Positions 54,608-63,453 of a DNA stretch of 64,000 bases are shown here, piece by piece. The position numbers and the translations under genes are program-made. Source of the DNA: Crocinitomix catalasitica ATCC 23190 (lineage in GTDB: Bacteria > Bacteroidota > Bacteroidia > Flavobacteriales_D > Crocinitomicaceae). The stretch lies in assembly GCF_000621625.1 (NCBI RefSeq), contig NZ_KK211318.1, forward strand, positions 1 to 64,000, written 5' to 3'. Within the stretch, counting starts at the first letter, position 1, and every line of letters begins with the position of its first letter. Under the pieces are notes generated by a model. The model saw nothing but the letters and a program-made list of their open reading frames with translations. It was not told the origin of the DNA and ran no database searches.

Positions 54608-55354
54608 ATGATAAAAACGAGAATTATTGGATTATTAACTGGAGCCTTCTTAATGGTTGGAATTTCTGGATGTGATATTTTAGAAGAAGTAGCGAATGAG
54701 GTGATTAGTGCGGGAAGTGAATCAACCGGAACAGCGGCGCTAACTAATGAAGAAGTAATTAAAGGTTTAAAAGAAGCCTTAATAATAGGTATTCAAAATG
54801 GTGCTGGCAGGGCTAGTATGCAAGATGGTTTCTTTAAAAATGATTTAATAAAATTACCATTCCCTGAAGATGCACAAGCATTAAAGGATAAAGCAATAGA
54901 ATGGGGATTAGAAGGAAAAGTAGATGAAATTACTTTAACATTAAATAGAGCAGCGGAAGAAGCCTCTAAATTGGCAGCTCCCATATTTATTGATGCAATC
55001 ACTAATATGAGTATTGCAGATGGTTTTAATATTCTAAAAGGTGGAGAGAATGCAGCGACTAATTTTTTAAAGGATAAGACATCTGCTTCTTTAGTAGCGG
55101 CATTTGCCCCAGTAGTTCATGATGCAATTGAAAAAGTTAAATTAACAAGTTATTGGGAACCAGTGGCTACACGTTATAATAAGTTTGCTAAATTCACAGG
55201 GAAAGATGAAGTGAATCCAAGTCTTGATAATTATGTCACGCAAAAAGGTATTGATGGTTTGTTTACTTTAGTAGCTGAAGAAGAAAATAAAATAAGAAAA
55301 GATCCTGCAGCAAGGGTAACTGAGATTCTTCAAAAGGTATTTGGAAGTTTATAG
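54608..55354 (+). CDS. DUF4197 lipoprotein
   Basis: 248 residues from MIKTRIIGLLTGAFLM; an upstream TTG at 54590 is rejected because it lies in the -7 box. Lipobox ISGC (Cys21), then a helical chain with EVIKGLKEALIIGIQNGAG, AGRASMQDGFFKNDLIKLPFP and a C-terminal DNYVTQKGIDGLFTLVAEEENKIR, the DUF4197 pattern. Function unknown. A strong terminator follows. Confidence 0.85.
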   Translation: MIKTRIIGLLTGAFLMVGISGCDILEEVANEVISAGSESTGTAALTNEEVIKGLKEALIIGIQNGAGRASMQDGFFKNDLIKLPFPEDAQALKDKAIEWGLEGKVDEITLTLNRAAEEASKLAAPIFIDAITNMSIADGFNILKGGENAATNFLKDKTSASLVAAFAPVVHDAIEKVKLTSYWEPVATRYNKFAKFTGKDEVNPSLDNYVTQKGIDGLFTLVAEEENKIRKDPAARVTEILQKVFGSL

Positions 55355-55371
55355 TACAATAGTACGGATTT

Positions 55372-55429
55372 AAAAAAAGTCCAAATGAACTATTTTTCAA
55401 TTGAAAATTGGTTCATTTGGACTTTTTTT
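55372..55429 (+). terminator. Rho-independent terminator of the DUF4197 gene
   Basis: AAGTCCAAATGAAC and GTTCATTTGGACTT form a long stem around a loop that itself holds TTTTCAATTGAAAA, so that most of the loop can pair. A T-run follows. Confidence 0.92.
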
Positions 55430-55531
55430 TGCGTCTAATTTGGATGTGATTGGATTTAATTGTAATTTAAGAGGGATTTACTTTATGTAAAATACTAGTT
55501 CTTTTAAGCGTATCAATTAGAATCACCCCAA

Positions 55532-55822
55532 ATGAAAAATCTAATTTTATATCTAATTCTTATTTTCTCATATGTTCCGGATGTCAATGGACAAGAGTAT
55601 AAATATGAATTTGGCATTATCGGAGTCACCAGTCCTGGACAAGCGAAAGGTTGTATTGATGAAATAAGGCAGTTACTCAAAGTTAAAACTTTCTACTTTC
55701 ATGACGCTCTGGATGAATTTGAAATGCATTCACAACAAGATTTCGATTTAATAGATTTGGCGAATAATCTAGAATCCGAAGGTTTTATTCTAGTGGGGAC
55801 TATCGTAAAATCCAACTTATGA
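55532..55822 (+). CDS. Small secreted protein coupled to the adhesin-like gene
   Basis: 96 residues with a signal peptide (about 1-20, ending VNGQ). The mature part reads YKYEFGIIGVTSPGQAKGCIDEIRQLL, then FHDALDEFEMHSQQDFDLIDLANNLESEGF: a beta-alpha-beta pattern with one Cys. I do not recognise it. Its stop overlaps the next ATG by four bases (ATGA), so the two are made together. Confidence 0.68.
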   Translation: MKNLILYLILIFSYVPDVNGQEYKYEFGIIGVTSPGQAKGCIDEIRQLLKVKTFYFHDALDEFEMHSQQDFDLIDLANNLESEGFILVGTIVKSNL

Positions 55823-57210
55823 AAAATGGATGCCTTTTTACTACTTTTTTATTCTTTTTGGGGGGGCTTTTCAGTCAAACATTTACATCGGTACCAGGGG
55901 TTATTATTCCTGACCCAGGAATTGTAACAGAAGAGGTGATTGTTTCTGGAATTGGTGAGATTGATTGCGATTTTGGATTAAGTGAAGTTTGTATTGATAT
56001 TTCGCATAATCGTGATTCTGATTTAGATATTTATCTTTTTGATCCAGATGGTGTTTTTTATGAATTGACAACGGATAATGGAGGCGATGGGAATAATTAT
56101 ATTGTTACTTGTTTCGATATGATAGCCGCAACAAGTGTTGTATTCGGCACAGCTCCTTTTGATGGAAGTTATATTCCTGAGGGTGATTTAGAGCAAGTGA
56201 ATAATGGACAGAATGCGGATGGAACTTGGATATTGTGGTTGCGTGATGATCAGTCGGGAACAGTAGGTGTGCTTAATGAGTTTAGTCTTACTTTTTCCGC
56301 TTCAGTACCGTGTCCAGGTGTTCCTTTAGAAGCCGATTGTGGTGGCGGAACACAAGTCTGTAGCTCTTCAACTTTTACTGGTAATAGTGATGGTGATGGT
56401 AATTTTGTTGATTTGAATGGATCGAACGATGGTTGTCTAAATGGTGAACATGAATCTTCATGGTATTATTTTCAAGCCGCTAGCGATGGAGTGTTTGCCT
56501 TTACGATTGAAACAGCTGTTGATTATGATTTTGCAGTTTGGGGACCAATGGCTATGATTACATGTCCTATCGATGAAAGTCCCTTGCGATGTTCGTATGC
56601 TGGTACGACTGGTGATACAGGACTTCAAGTTGGCGCTGGGGACAATTCGGAAAATGATTTTGGTGATGGTTTTGTTAATGCTATAACTGCGTTAGAAGGG
56701 GAGGTTTTTATTCTAGTAATTGACAATTTTACATCGGATGGTTCCTCATTCGATTTAAATTGGAGTTTGACTGATGGCGCCTCACTTGATTGTACACCCT
56801 TGCCTGTAGAGCTTACCGATGTTTTACTTTTTAATGATCAAGGTGTGAATTTGTTCAATTGGGTTACAGCTTCGGAACTAAATTCTGATTATTTTTTAAT
56901 TGAGAGATCGATAGATTTTATTGAATGGGAAACTGTTGCACGCGTTAAGGGGGCTGGTAATACTTCAAAAATGACTCATTACTCCATCTCCGATGTTGAC
57001 TATAATAAATCTATAAATTATTATCGTTTAACACAAGTTGATATAGATGGTGAGTCGAAAATCATTGGAATGGAATCAATAGATAATCGTGTTGATCAAT
57101 CAAAAGTATTCATGATTGTGAATTTATTTGGACAGCAAGTAACAGAAAGTTATATTGGCGCAAAGGTTTATATTTATGAAGATGGATCGGTAAGAAAAGT
57201 CAATAGGTAA
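55819..57210 (+). CDS. Secreted protein with P-proprotein-like domain and T9SS-type tail
   Basis: 463 residues. After a signal peptide (about 1-19) a proprotein-convertase P-type beta-jellyroll begins with VCIDISHNRDSDLDIYLFDPDG and ends in GTWILWLRDDQSGTVGVL. A second beta-domain (about 165-320) has paired Cys and WYYFQAASDGVFAFTIE. Then LPVELTDVLLFNDQGVNLFNWVTASELNSDYFLIERS, a module commonly in front of T9SS sorting domains, and a short end with IVNLFGQQV and VYIYEDGSVRKVN, resembling a type-A sorting domain without its usual first strand. It is likely a secreted or surface adhesin. It is translated with the small gene before it, and converges with pheT. Confidence 0.8.
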   Translation: MKNGCLFTTFLFFLGGLFSQTFTSVPGVIIPDPGIVTEEVIVSGIGEIDCDFGLSEVCIDISHNRDSDLDIYLFDPDGVFYELTTDNGGDGNNYIVTCFDMIAATSVVFGTAPFDGSYIPEGDLEQVNNGQNADGTWILWLRDDQSGTVGVLNEFSLTFSASVPCPGVPLEADCGGGTQVCSSSTFTGNSDGDGNFVDLNGSNDGCLNGEHESSWYYFQAASDGVFAFTIETAVDYDFAVWGPMAMITCPIDESPLRCSYAGTTGDTGLQVGAGDNSENDFGDGFVNAITALEGEVFILVIDNFTSDGSSFDLNWSLTDGASLDCTPLPVELTDVLLFNDQGVNLFNWVTASELNSDYFLIERSIDFIEWETVARVKGAGNTSKMTHYSISDVDYNKSINYYRLTQVDIDGESKIIGMESIDNRVDQSKVFMIVNLFGQQVTESYIGAKVYIYEDGSVRKVNR

Positions 57211-57222
57211 TCTATATTACCT
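57205..57222. terminator. Short hairpin enclosing the stop codons of convergent genes
   Basis: AGGTAAT and ATTACCT pair around four bases. The left arm holds the TAA of the adhesin-like gene, and the right arm that of pheT. No U-run follows, so its use as a terminator is unproven. Confidence 0.35.
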
Positions 57223-59643
57223 TAACTCCGCTTTCAATTGTTGTTCAAGCTGTAAACGAATTTTATCCATTATCTTATCTATTTGTCCATCTGTCAATGT
57301 TTTCTCATTGTCTTGGAAAATGAATGATACGGCATATGACTTCTTGCCTTCCTCTAAATTTTTCCCTTCGTACACATCAAATAAACCTACCTCTTTTAAT
57401 ATTTTTCTATCTACTTTAGTCGCTATTGCAGATATAGCATCAAACTTAACAGCTTTATCTAATAATAAGGAGAAGTCTCTTCTTACGAATTGTGTTTTAG
57501 GAATTGGACTCAAACTAATTTTATTCAATTTTAATAAATCGATTACTTTGTCCCAGTTGAATTCGGCATAGAATACTTTGTCTTTTATTTCGAATTCTTT
57601 TAAAATAGCGGCATTTATCCATCCTATTTCTACAGTTGCTTGGTTGGCTATTTGAATGGTGTATCCGTCTTCAAGTAGGTCACTTTTTAATTCAGTCACT
57701 CGCTCTCCTTTTAAAATGCCTAACTTATTCAATATGTTTTCAACGACTTGTTTTAATTGATAAAAGTCTGTTTTATTTCCTGTTGTATTCCAGTTCTCAG
57801 ATAATTGTTTACCTGTTAACCAAATGCCTAATTTTTGCTCTTCAATATATTTTTCACCTCGCTTACTGTAAACCTTTCCGAATTCGAAAAGTTTCACATC
57901 TGGACGCTGTCTATTTTGATTAAAAGCAATACTCTTCAATCCTCCAAAAAGTATAGATTGACGCATCACATCCAGTTCGTTACTCAAAGGGTTTAATATT
58001 TGTACATCATTTTGCGATTGGAAAACTTCTGATTTAATTTTAGTCAATATTTCAGCATTAACTAAAGAGTTATTCATAATTTCACTATAACCATTGCTTA
58101 CCAAATAGTCTGCTACGTTATTGTAAGCTTTCTCTTTATCTGGACCTTTTTGTAGGCTGATAGTTGAATTCAGTTTTTCAGGCAGTGGAACCTTATTAAA
58201 ACCATAAATTCTCAATACTTCTTCAATTACATCAGCTTCTCTCAATACGTCCACTCTATAATTAGGAACTTCCAATTGTGCATCATTATTATCTTGGGTG
58301 ATAATATTGATATCAAGATTGTTAAGAATAGTAATGATCTCTTCATTTGTTATGTTAACACCACACAATTGACGACATCTATCAAAATTAAAATCAACTT
58401 TAAAGTTTTCAATTTTTTCAGAGTATTCATCTTCAACGCCCGTTAAATCGCCACCTGCAAGTTCTAGAATTAAAGAAATCGCTCTATCTCTAGCGTAAAT
58501 TATCGTTTCGGGGTTAACACCTCTTTCAAATCTAAAAGAAGAATCTGTATTTAAGCCTTGTCTTTTTGCTGCTTGTCTTATTGTAACAGGATTAAAATAA
58601 GCAGCTTCCAAGAATATGCTTTTAGTATCATTCGTTACCCCAGAATCAGCTCCGCCAAAAACACCTGCAATACACATGGCATTATCTTTATTCGCAATGA
58701 CAAGGTCATCTTCCGTTAAAGTACGGTCAACATCATCTAAAGTGGTGATTTTTTCATCTTTTTTTGCCAAACGAACGTTGATTTCGTTACCAACAATATT
58801 CAAATCAAATGCATGCAAAGGATTACCTGTTTCGTGCATTACGAAATTTGTTATATCCACAATATTATTAATCGGTTTCATCCCAATCGAACGCAGTCTA
58901 GTTTGCAACCAATCCGGAGAAGGTTTAACTGTAATGTTTTCTATTGTTGCGCCAGCGTATCTTGGAGCACCTGCTTTATATTGAATGTTAATATCAACTT
59001 TACTTGCTTCAGCGGCTGGAATGGCAGCAACCGGCCATTTTAATTCTAGGTTAGCAGATTCGTGAAAGTTTAAATAAGCTTTTAAATCTCTTGCAACACC
59101 TATATGTCCCATTGCATCTGCACGATTCGGTGTTAAGCCGATTTCAATTAAATAATCATCCTCTAGGTCGAAATATTTTTGAGCAGGGGTACCAGTTTTT
59201 ATATCTTCTTTAATGACAAGAATTCCATCGTGTGATCCGCCTAGACCTAATTCGTCTGTTGCGCAAATCATTCCGAAAGATTCAATGCCTCTTATTTTTG
59301 ACTTCTTAATTTTCAAAGGTTCGTTCGGATCTGGATAGATAACTGAACCAACGGTAGCAACAACAACGGTTTGTCCGGCTTCAACATTAGGAGCGCCACA
59401 AACAATTTGAACGGGTTCATCTAATCCTAAATCAACAGTTGTTACACTTAGTTTATCAGCGTCAGGATGTTTTTCTTTCGTCAAGACTTTACCTATAACT
59501 ACACCTCGTAAACCTCCTTTTACAGATTCAACTTTTTCTAAACCTTCTACCTCCAAACCTGTATCGGTTAGAATTGTCGATGCAGCTTCCGCTGAAAGGT
59601 CAGTTTTAATGTAATTTTTAAGCCAATTATAAGATATTTTCAT
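57217..59643 (-). CDS. pheT: Phenylalanyl-tRNA synthetase beta subunit
   Basis: 808 residues, the normal length. The tRNA-binding domain (about 40-150) has GVVIGKVLTKEKHPDADKL. The B3/B4 editing domain follows with TPNRADAMGHIGVARDL. FELGRV-like and B5 domains come later, and the chain ends in an anticodon-binding FDX-ACB domain (LFDVYEGKNLEEGKKSYAVS). It charges tRNA-Phe with the alpha subunit, whose gene pheS is not in the window. A -7 box lies 23 nt upstream. Confidence 0.97.
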   Translation of the reverse strand: MKISYNWLKNYIKTDLSAEAASTILTDTGLEVEGLEKVESVKGGLRGVVIGKVLTKEKHPDADKLSVTTVDLGLDEPVQIVCGAPNVEAGQTVVVATVGSVIYPDPNEPLKIKKSKIRGIESFGMICATDELGLGGSHDGILVIKEDIKTGTPAQKYFDLEDDYLIEIGLTPNRADAMGHIGVARDLKAYLNFHESANLELKWPVAAIPAAEASKVDINIQYKAGAPRYAGATIENITVKPSPDWLQTRLRSIGMKPINNIVDITNFVMHETGNPLHAFDLNIVGNEINVRLAKKDEKITTLDDVDRTLTEDDLVIANKDNAMCIAGVFGGADSGVTNDTKSIFLEAAYFNPVTIRQAAKRQGLNTDSSFRFERGVNPETIIYARDRAISLILELAGGDLTGVEDEYSEKIENFKVDFNFDRCRQLCGVNITNEEIITILNNLDINIITQDNNDAQLEVPNYRVDVLREADVIEEVLRIYGFNKVPLPEKLNSTISLQKGPDKEKAYNNVADYLVSNGYSEIMNNSLVNAEILTKIKSEVFQSQNDVQILNPLSNELDVMRQSILFGGLKSIAFNQNRQRPDVKLFEFGKVYSKRGEKYIEEQKLGIWLTGKQLSENWNTTGNKTDFYQLKQVVENILNKLGILKGERVTELKSDLLEDGYTIQIANQATVEIGWINAAILKEFEIKDKVFYAEFNWDKVIDLLKLNKISLSPIPKTQFVRRDFSLLLDKAVKFDAISAIATKVDRKILKEVGLFDVYEGKNLEEGKKSYAVSFIFQDNEKTLTDGQIDKIMDKIRLQLEQQLKAELR

Positions 59644-59666
59644 GCTGCTTTTTATTGCTAATCACG

Positions 59667-59674
59667 CAAAGGTA
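59667..59674 (-). promoter_or_regulatory. Candidate -7 box TACCTTTG upstream of pheT
   Basis: Exact TAnnTTTG on the minus strand, 23 nt upstream of pheT, with TTTC exactly 20 bases further upstream (3 of 4 to TTTG). Confidence 0.55.
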
Positions 59675-59882
59675 ATTATTACATGTGCAATTCTGAAATT
59701 ATGGTTTTAAAACTTCTTATTTAATTCGTATTAATCAATTTTGGACTGGCTAATTGAATTCAATTTTTATAGACAAAACATGGTTTTTAAGTCGAATTCG
59801 TTTCAAAGAATCTGAATTCAGATAAGGCTACTGTAATCATTTAAGAATTTCTATATCATGGAGTTTTCTCATTATTGAAGTA

Positions 59883-60455
59883 TTAAGTCAGTGTATTTTT
59901 GACTAAAAATTGCAATTCTGGAATAACTTCTTTTTCGAACCAGTCATTTTTCTTCAACCAAATACCATTCCTAGGCGACGGGTGAGGGAGAACAAAATAA
60001 TCTGGCAAATAGTTTTTATACGCCTTAACACGCGAGGTCAAATTTTGTTTCGGGAGATGTTTTAAGTAATAATCTTGGGCATAACTGCCAATTAGTAGAA
60101 CTAAGGCTGTATTGTTTAATTGTGAAATAATAAGCTCATGCCAAGCGGAAGTACATTCTTTTCTGGGGGGCAAGTCTCCACTTTTTCCTTTGCCAGGATA
60201 ACAAAACCCCATTGGTAGAATGCCGAAGTTTGATGTGTTATAGAATGAGTCATTGTCAACATTTAACCATTTGCGCAATCGCTCACCACTTTTATCATCC
60301 CAAGGTTTACCTGTTCGGTGCACAACTGCGCCAGGCGCTTGACCTATGATGATTATTATAGAGTGGCTTGATATCGAAAGAACTGGGCGCGGTGGATGCG
60401 GTAGTTTATCGCTGCAAATTTGACACTTTCGTATTTCCTTTAATGTTGATTCCAT
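59883..60455 (-). CDS. Uracil-DNA glycosylase family protein with Fe-S type cysteines
   Basis: 190 residues. The catalytic-loop motif is GQAPGAVVHRTGKPWDDKSGERLRKWL, and the DNA-binding HPSPRN stands near the end. Cysteines at 11, 14, 85 and 101 give C-x2-C...C-x15-C, the spacing of the 4Fe-4S ligands in family 4/5 uracil-DNA glycosylases. The enzyme would remove uracil from DNA in base excision repair. The residue next to the loop Ala (GQAPG, not GEAPG) shows it is not the classical family-4 enzyme; a UdgX-like or other branch is possible. Confidence 0.85.
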   Translation of the reverse strand: MESTLKEIRKCQICSDKLPHPPRPVLSISSHSIIIIIGQAPGAVVHRTGKPWDDKSGERLRKWLNVDNDSFYNTSNFGILPMGFCYPGKGKSGDLPPRKECTSAWHELIISQLNNTALVLLIGSYAQDYYLKHLPKQNLTSRVKAYKNYLPDYFVLPHPSPRNGIWLKKNDWFEKEVIPELQFLVKNTLT

Positions 60456-60555
60456 GATATAATACTGACTAATTTAGTTATTCGGTAGTAGATAAAAGCA
60501 GCTATTTGTCATTTAATACGTATATTAAGATATAGTCACACTAATTAATTAACAT

Positions 60556-61797
60556 ATGAAATCATTTTCACTGCTTTTTATTTTCTCGATCTTCTTGTCA
60601 GGAGGTTTGTTTGGACAGAATTTTGTTTATCCTGAATTTGAATTGCTTTCGGTGGATTATGGCGGTGAATTATTGACAATCAAAAAAGACAATGGTACCG
60701 GCAGCTATACAGGAATAGAATGGTTAGCCGGTGAAGAAAATCAACTTCCTGTAGCATATGTTAGTGGCAGTGCGCCTGTAACGGCAGCAAGTTTTAATAT
60801 GTTTTGTGACCAAGCGCCAGATTCTATTTTAGTGCGAGGTATTTGTCCAGAAGGTATGACTTTTGAACCTGTAGTTGTGCCTGTTACAAATGTTGAACCT
60901 GGAGCCTATACATTTAACTATCCATCACACGAAGCGAATACAGTTTTCGAATCAGCTGTTGTTCGTTATTTTGATACTTTTAATATTGGTTGGGATGTTT
61001 CTTTTGATTCAGGTGAAACTTGGAGAACTGTAGATACTTCTCGCAATACTTTGTATGTGACTAAAAATGCGCCAATGGCAAGAACTGGTTTATTTGATTG
61101 GTACCATTCTGTTTATGATATTAGTTGTAGAAATGCGGATATGAATTCGTCTGAAACTGATGTTATAGCTGGTATTTGGTCGGAATTTACAGATCAAATA
61201 GTTTTAAACCACAATAGCGATAGTTTACATTATTATAAACCAAAAGGAACCTATAATACAAATTTAGCTGCGCTATTAAAGTATAAGAATGCACAGTGTT
61301 ATACTTTCGCACAATTGTTTTTAGCCTGTATCAAAATTCAAGGTATAGAACGTTCGAATAATTATGTTTATATAACACCGCGTACTAGTTATGTCTGTGG
61401 TAATTCGGTAAATAGATTTTTAGTAAAAAACTGGAGTTTCGGAGCGCCAACAGGAACAGGTTGTGCTGACTTCCCTTATGAAAACACGTATACAACATTA
61501 ATACCACCGCCTTATACAGATTATAGTTTCATAACAGAAGATGTATCAGATGAAGCAGGATTGCCAGGCCAATGTTCGCCGAACCCAAGTTCGTACTTTA
61601 ATAACCACCAAATTTCTAAAATTGATGGTGTTTATTATGATGCTTGTTATGGTGTTACTTTTGATAGTCTTGAGGATATTCCTTTTGAAGGATTTAGCGG
61701 CTGGGGTTATAGATATACTTCAGGTGGTGTGACACATGCGAGGTTTACAAATGATATGGAAATAACAGAGTTAAGAGAAAATATTACGACTTATTAA
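60556..61797 (+). CDS. Secreted transglutaminase-like protein
   Basis: 413 residues with a signal peptide (about 1-20, ending GLFGQ). I do not know this exact family. The second half reads like a transglutaminase/papain fold: AQCYTFAQLFLACIKIQGI places Cys248 as nucleophile, NNHQISKIDGVYYDACYG gives His351 and Asp362 as the other triad residues, in the order and spacing of transglutaminase-like proteins. The first half is beta-rich, with repeated NTVFESAVVRYFDTFNI and Cys pairs. No sorting signal is visible. It leads a three-gene operon in which the next gene is three bases away. Confidence 0.72.
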   Translation: MKSFSLLFIFSIFLSGGLFGQNFVYPEFELLSVDYGGELLTIKKDNGTGSYTGIEWLAGEENQLPVAYVSGSAPVTAASFNMFCDQAPDSILVRGICPEGMTFEPVVVPVTNVEPGAYTFNYPSHEANTVFESAVVRYFDTFNIGWDVSFDSGETWRTVDTSRNTLYVTKNAPMARTGLFDWYHSVYDISCRNADMNSSETDVIAGIWSEFTDQIVLNHNSDSLHYYKPKGTYNTNLAALLKYKNAQCYTFAQLFLACIKIQGIERSNNYVYITPRTSYVCGNSVNRFLVKNWSFGAPTGTGCADFPYENTYTTLIPPPYTDYSFITEDVSDEAGLPGQCSPNPSSYFNNHQISKIDGVYYDACYGVTFDSLEDIPFEGFSGWGYRYTSGGVTHARFTNDMEITELRENITTY

Positions 61798-61800
61798 TAT

Positions 61801-62619
61801 ATGTTTAAATCAATTTTATTAATACTATCTGTCGTACTTTCAATGAATGTCTCTGGACAAACTGTTGAGCGGAAAATCATTGTAGAGAATAATAAGTATG
61901 CTTATGTTTCGATAGATAATGAACACCAAATGGGGACCTTATTTTTTGGTGGTCTAAATGATTCTTTAAGTCGAGCAGAGAAACGGGCTTTACCCGCAGG
62001 ACGAAGTATAGAGGTGCAAACAAACCCTTTCTCATGGGACTTGGTTAATGACACGATGTATGCAATTAACTTTATTAATCATCCATTAAATGACCGAGCA
62101 GAATCGATCAAAAAAATAGCATTAGATTCGTTAAAGCCATGGAGTGAAACGACAGTTTTGGATATCATTGATCAGAGTATTGATCAAGAGATGTTAACAT
62201 ACAATCAACCTTATTTAGCAATTGCAGAACAATCAAAATATTTGAATCATTTTTATTTTGATGGGGTTATTTTTGATGATAAATATTGGATGGCAATTTC
62301 GAATAATGACAAAATATCTATTTGGAATTACGATGGTGTCAATTGGAATACGGGTATGGATATTTCGTTGAAAATTTCTGGACCATTTTGGATTTTTGAA
62401 TCAAAGAATACATTATATTTGTTGTTGATTGATGGTCAGCTTTTTAAAATTGATGATTTGTTAATAAAAGAAGTAGATCAAGTTACAAATGTTAGTCTTA
62501 ATATTGGCTTAATAATTGATAACAGAGATACTGGAGAAATTTATTTTTTAGAGCAGCTGAATTCTGCACTAACAATGAATGAAAATATAAAACAATTAAG
62601 TAAAAAAATATTGAATTAA
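61801..62619 (+). CDS. Secreted protein, unknown, operon partner of transglutaminase-like gene
   Basis: 272 residues with a signal peptide (about 1-19, ending VSGQ). Helix-rich middle part, then a series of short beta-strands with aromatic and Gly positions, such as YFDGVIFDDKYWMAISNNDKISIWNYDG and LYLLLIDGQLFKIDDLL, that resemble part of a beta-propeller or WD-type fold. No catalytic motif. It begins three bases behind the transglutaminase-like gene. Confidence 0.62.
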   Translation: MFKSILLILSVVLSMNVSGQTVERKIIVENNKYAYVSIDNEHQMGTLFFGGLNDSLSRAEKRALPAGRSIEVQTNPFSWDLVNDTMYAINFINHPLNDRAESIKKIALDSLKPWSETTVLDIIDQSIDQEMLTYNQPYLAIAEQSKYLNHFYFDGVIFDDKYWMAISNNDKISIWNYDGVNWNTGMDISLKISGPFWIFESKNTLYLLLIDGQLFKIDDLLIKEVDQVTNVSLNIGLIIDNRDTGEIYFLEQLNSALTMNENIKQLSKKILN

Positions 62620-62631
62620 TAATAGACAATT

Positions 62632-63174
62632 ATGAAAAAAATTCAACTTTTGGTTTTGGGATTTGCATTGTCAACGGGGTTTGCATTTGCAGACGACGTA
62701 GATATTGCTGTTGTGAATACGACGCCTGGAATGGATGATGGTTCAATAGAACTAAATATAAGCGGTGGAATAGCACCTTATCAATTCAACTGGGTTGGAC
62801 CAGATGGTTTTGAGTCGAGTGAAGAAGATTTAGTCGATTTGTCAGTGGGGACTTATACTGTTACTGTAACTGATCTTTATTGTGGTTATGCTACAATGAC
62901 AATTGTAGTAGAAGAGGGAGTTGTTGATGAAGCGAGTATTGGAGATGGAGAAGAACGATTTAATTTATCTATCTATCCGAATCCAACGCATGGTCAATTA
63001 CATTTAGTGAGTGAATTACCAATTGATGTTATCGTTTATAATATCCTTGGTTCTCCGGTATTGAATCAAAAGAATGTAACAGAAATTGATTTATCTGATT
63101 TTCCTTCTGGTTCTTATTTGGTGCAAGTTGCTTCAGAAAGAGGAACTATTACTAGAAAAATCAGCAAACTATAA
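62632..63174 (+). CDS. Secreted SprB-repeat protein with T9SS type-A sorting domain
   Basis: 180 residues. Signal peptide MKKIQLLVLGFALSTGFAFA. One SprB-type repeat: NTTPGMDDGSIELNISGGIAPYQFNW, then LSVGTYTVTVTD. The C-terminal type-A sorting domain (about 112-180) has LSIYPNPTHGQLHLV, IVYNILGSPV and SGSYLVQVASERGTITRKI. The T9SS would cleave the tail and leave the protein on the surface or outside. It is the last gene of the operon, 12 bases after its neighbour, with a strong terminator behind. Confidence 0.88.
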   Translation: MKKIQLLVLGFALSTGFAFADDVDIAVVNTTPGMDDGSIELNISGGIAPYQFNWVGPDGFESSEEDLVDLSVGTYTVTVTDLYCGYATMTIVVEEGVVDEASIGDGEERFNLSIYPNPTHGQLHLVSELPIDVIVYNILGSPVLNQKNVTEIDLSDFPSGSYLVQVASERGTITRKISKL

Positions 63175-63207
63175 AATTACCCAGAATACTGGAAAAGTAA
63201 TCTTCTT

Positions 63208-63243
63208 AAAAAACAGCAATTGGAATTCCAATTGCTGTTTTTT
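63208..63243 (+). terminator. Rho-independent terminator
   Basis: A perfect palindrome centred on GGAATTCC, with arms AAACAGCAATTGG and CCAATTGCTGTTT and a T-run, 33 bases after the SprB-type gene. Confidence 0.92.
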
Positions 63244-63453
63244 TTATAGTTTAAGTTTACGGGATAGGTATGAGGGTCTCATTTAGCATAACATTCCTAA
63301 TATCTAATCTTGCATCAAACACCATCACTATTCGGGTACCATAGGCTTGCCGAAGGTATGACGCATAAAACTACAGTGGCTTGAAGCGTATCGGTCTAAC
63401 ACGTTGTCCAACGAAGCTTTACGCGTAGTTGGATCTACCTTTTATTACCCAAA

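Noticed and set aside
63245-63453. Inverted repeats such as CCAAC/GTTGG near 63410 as an RNA gene or REP
   Set aside because: Stems are short, with no match to the RAYT hairpins and no tRNA-like fold.
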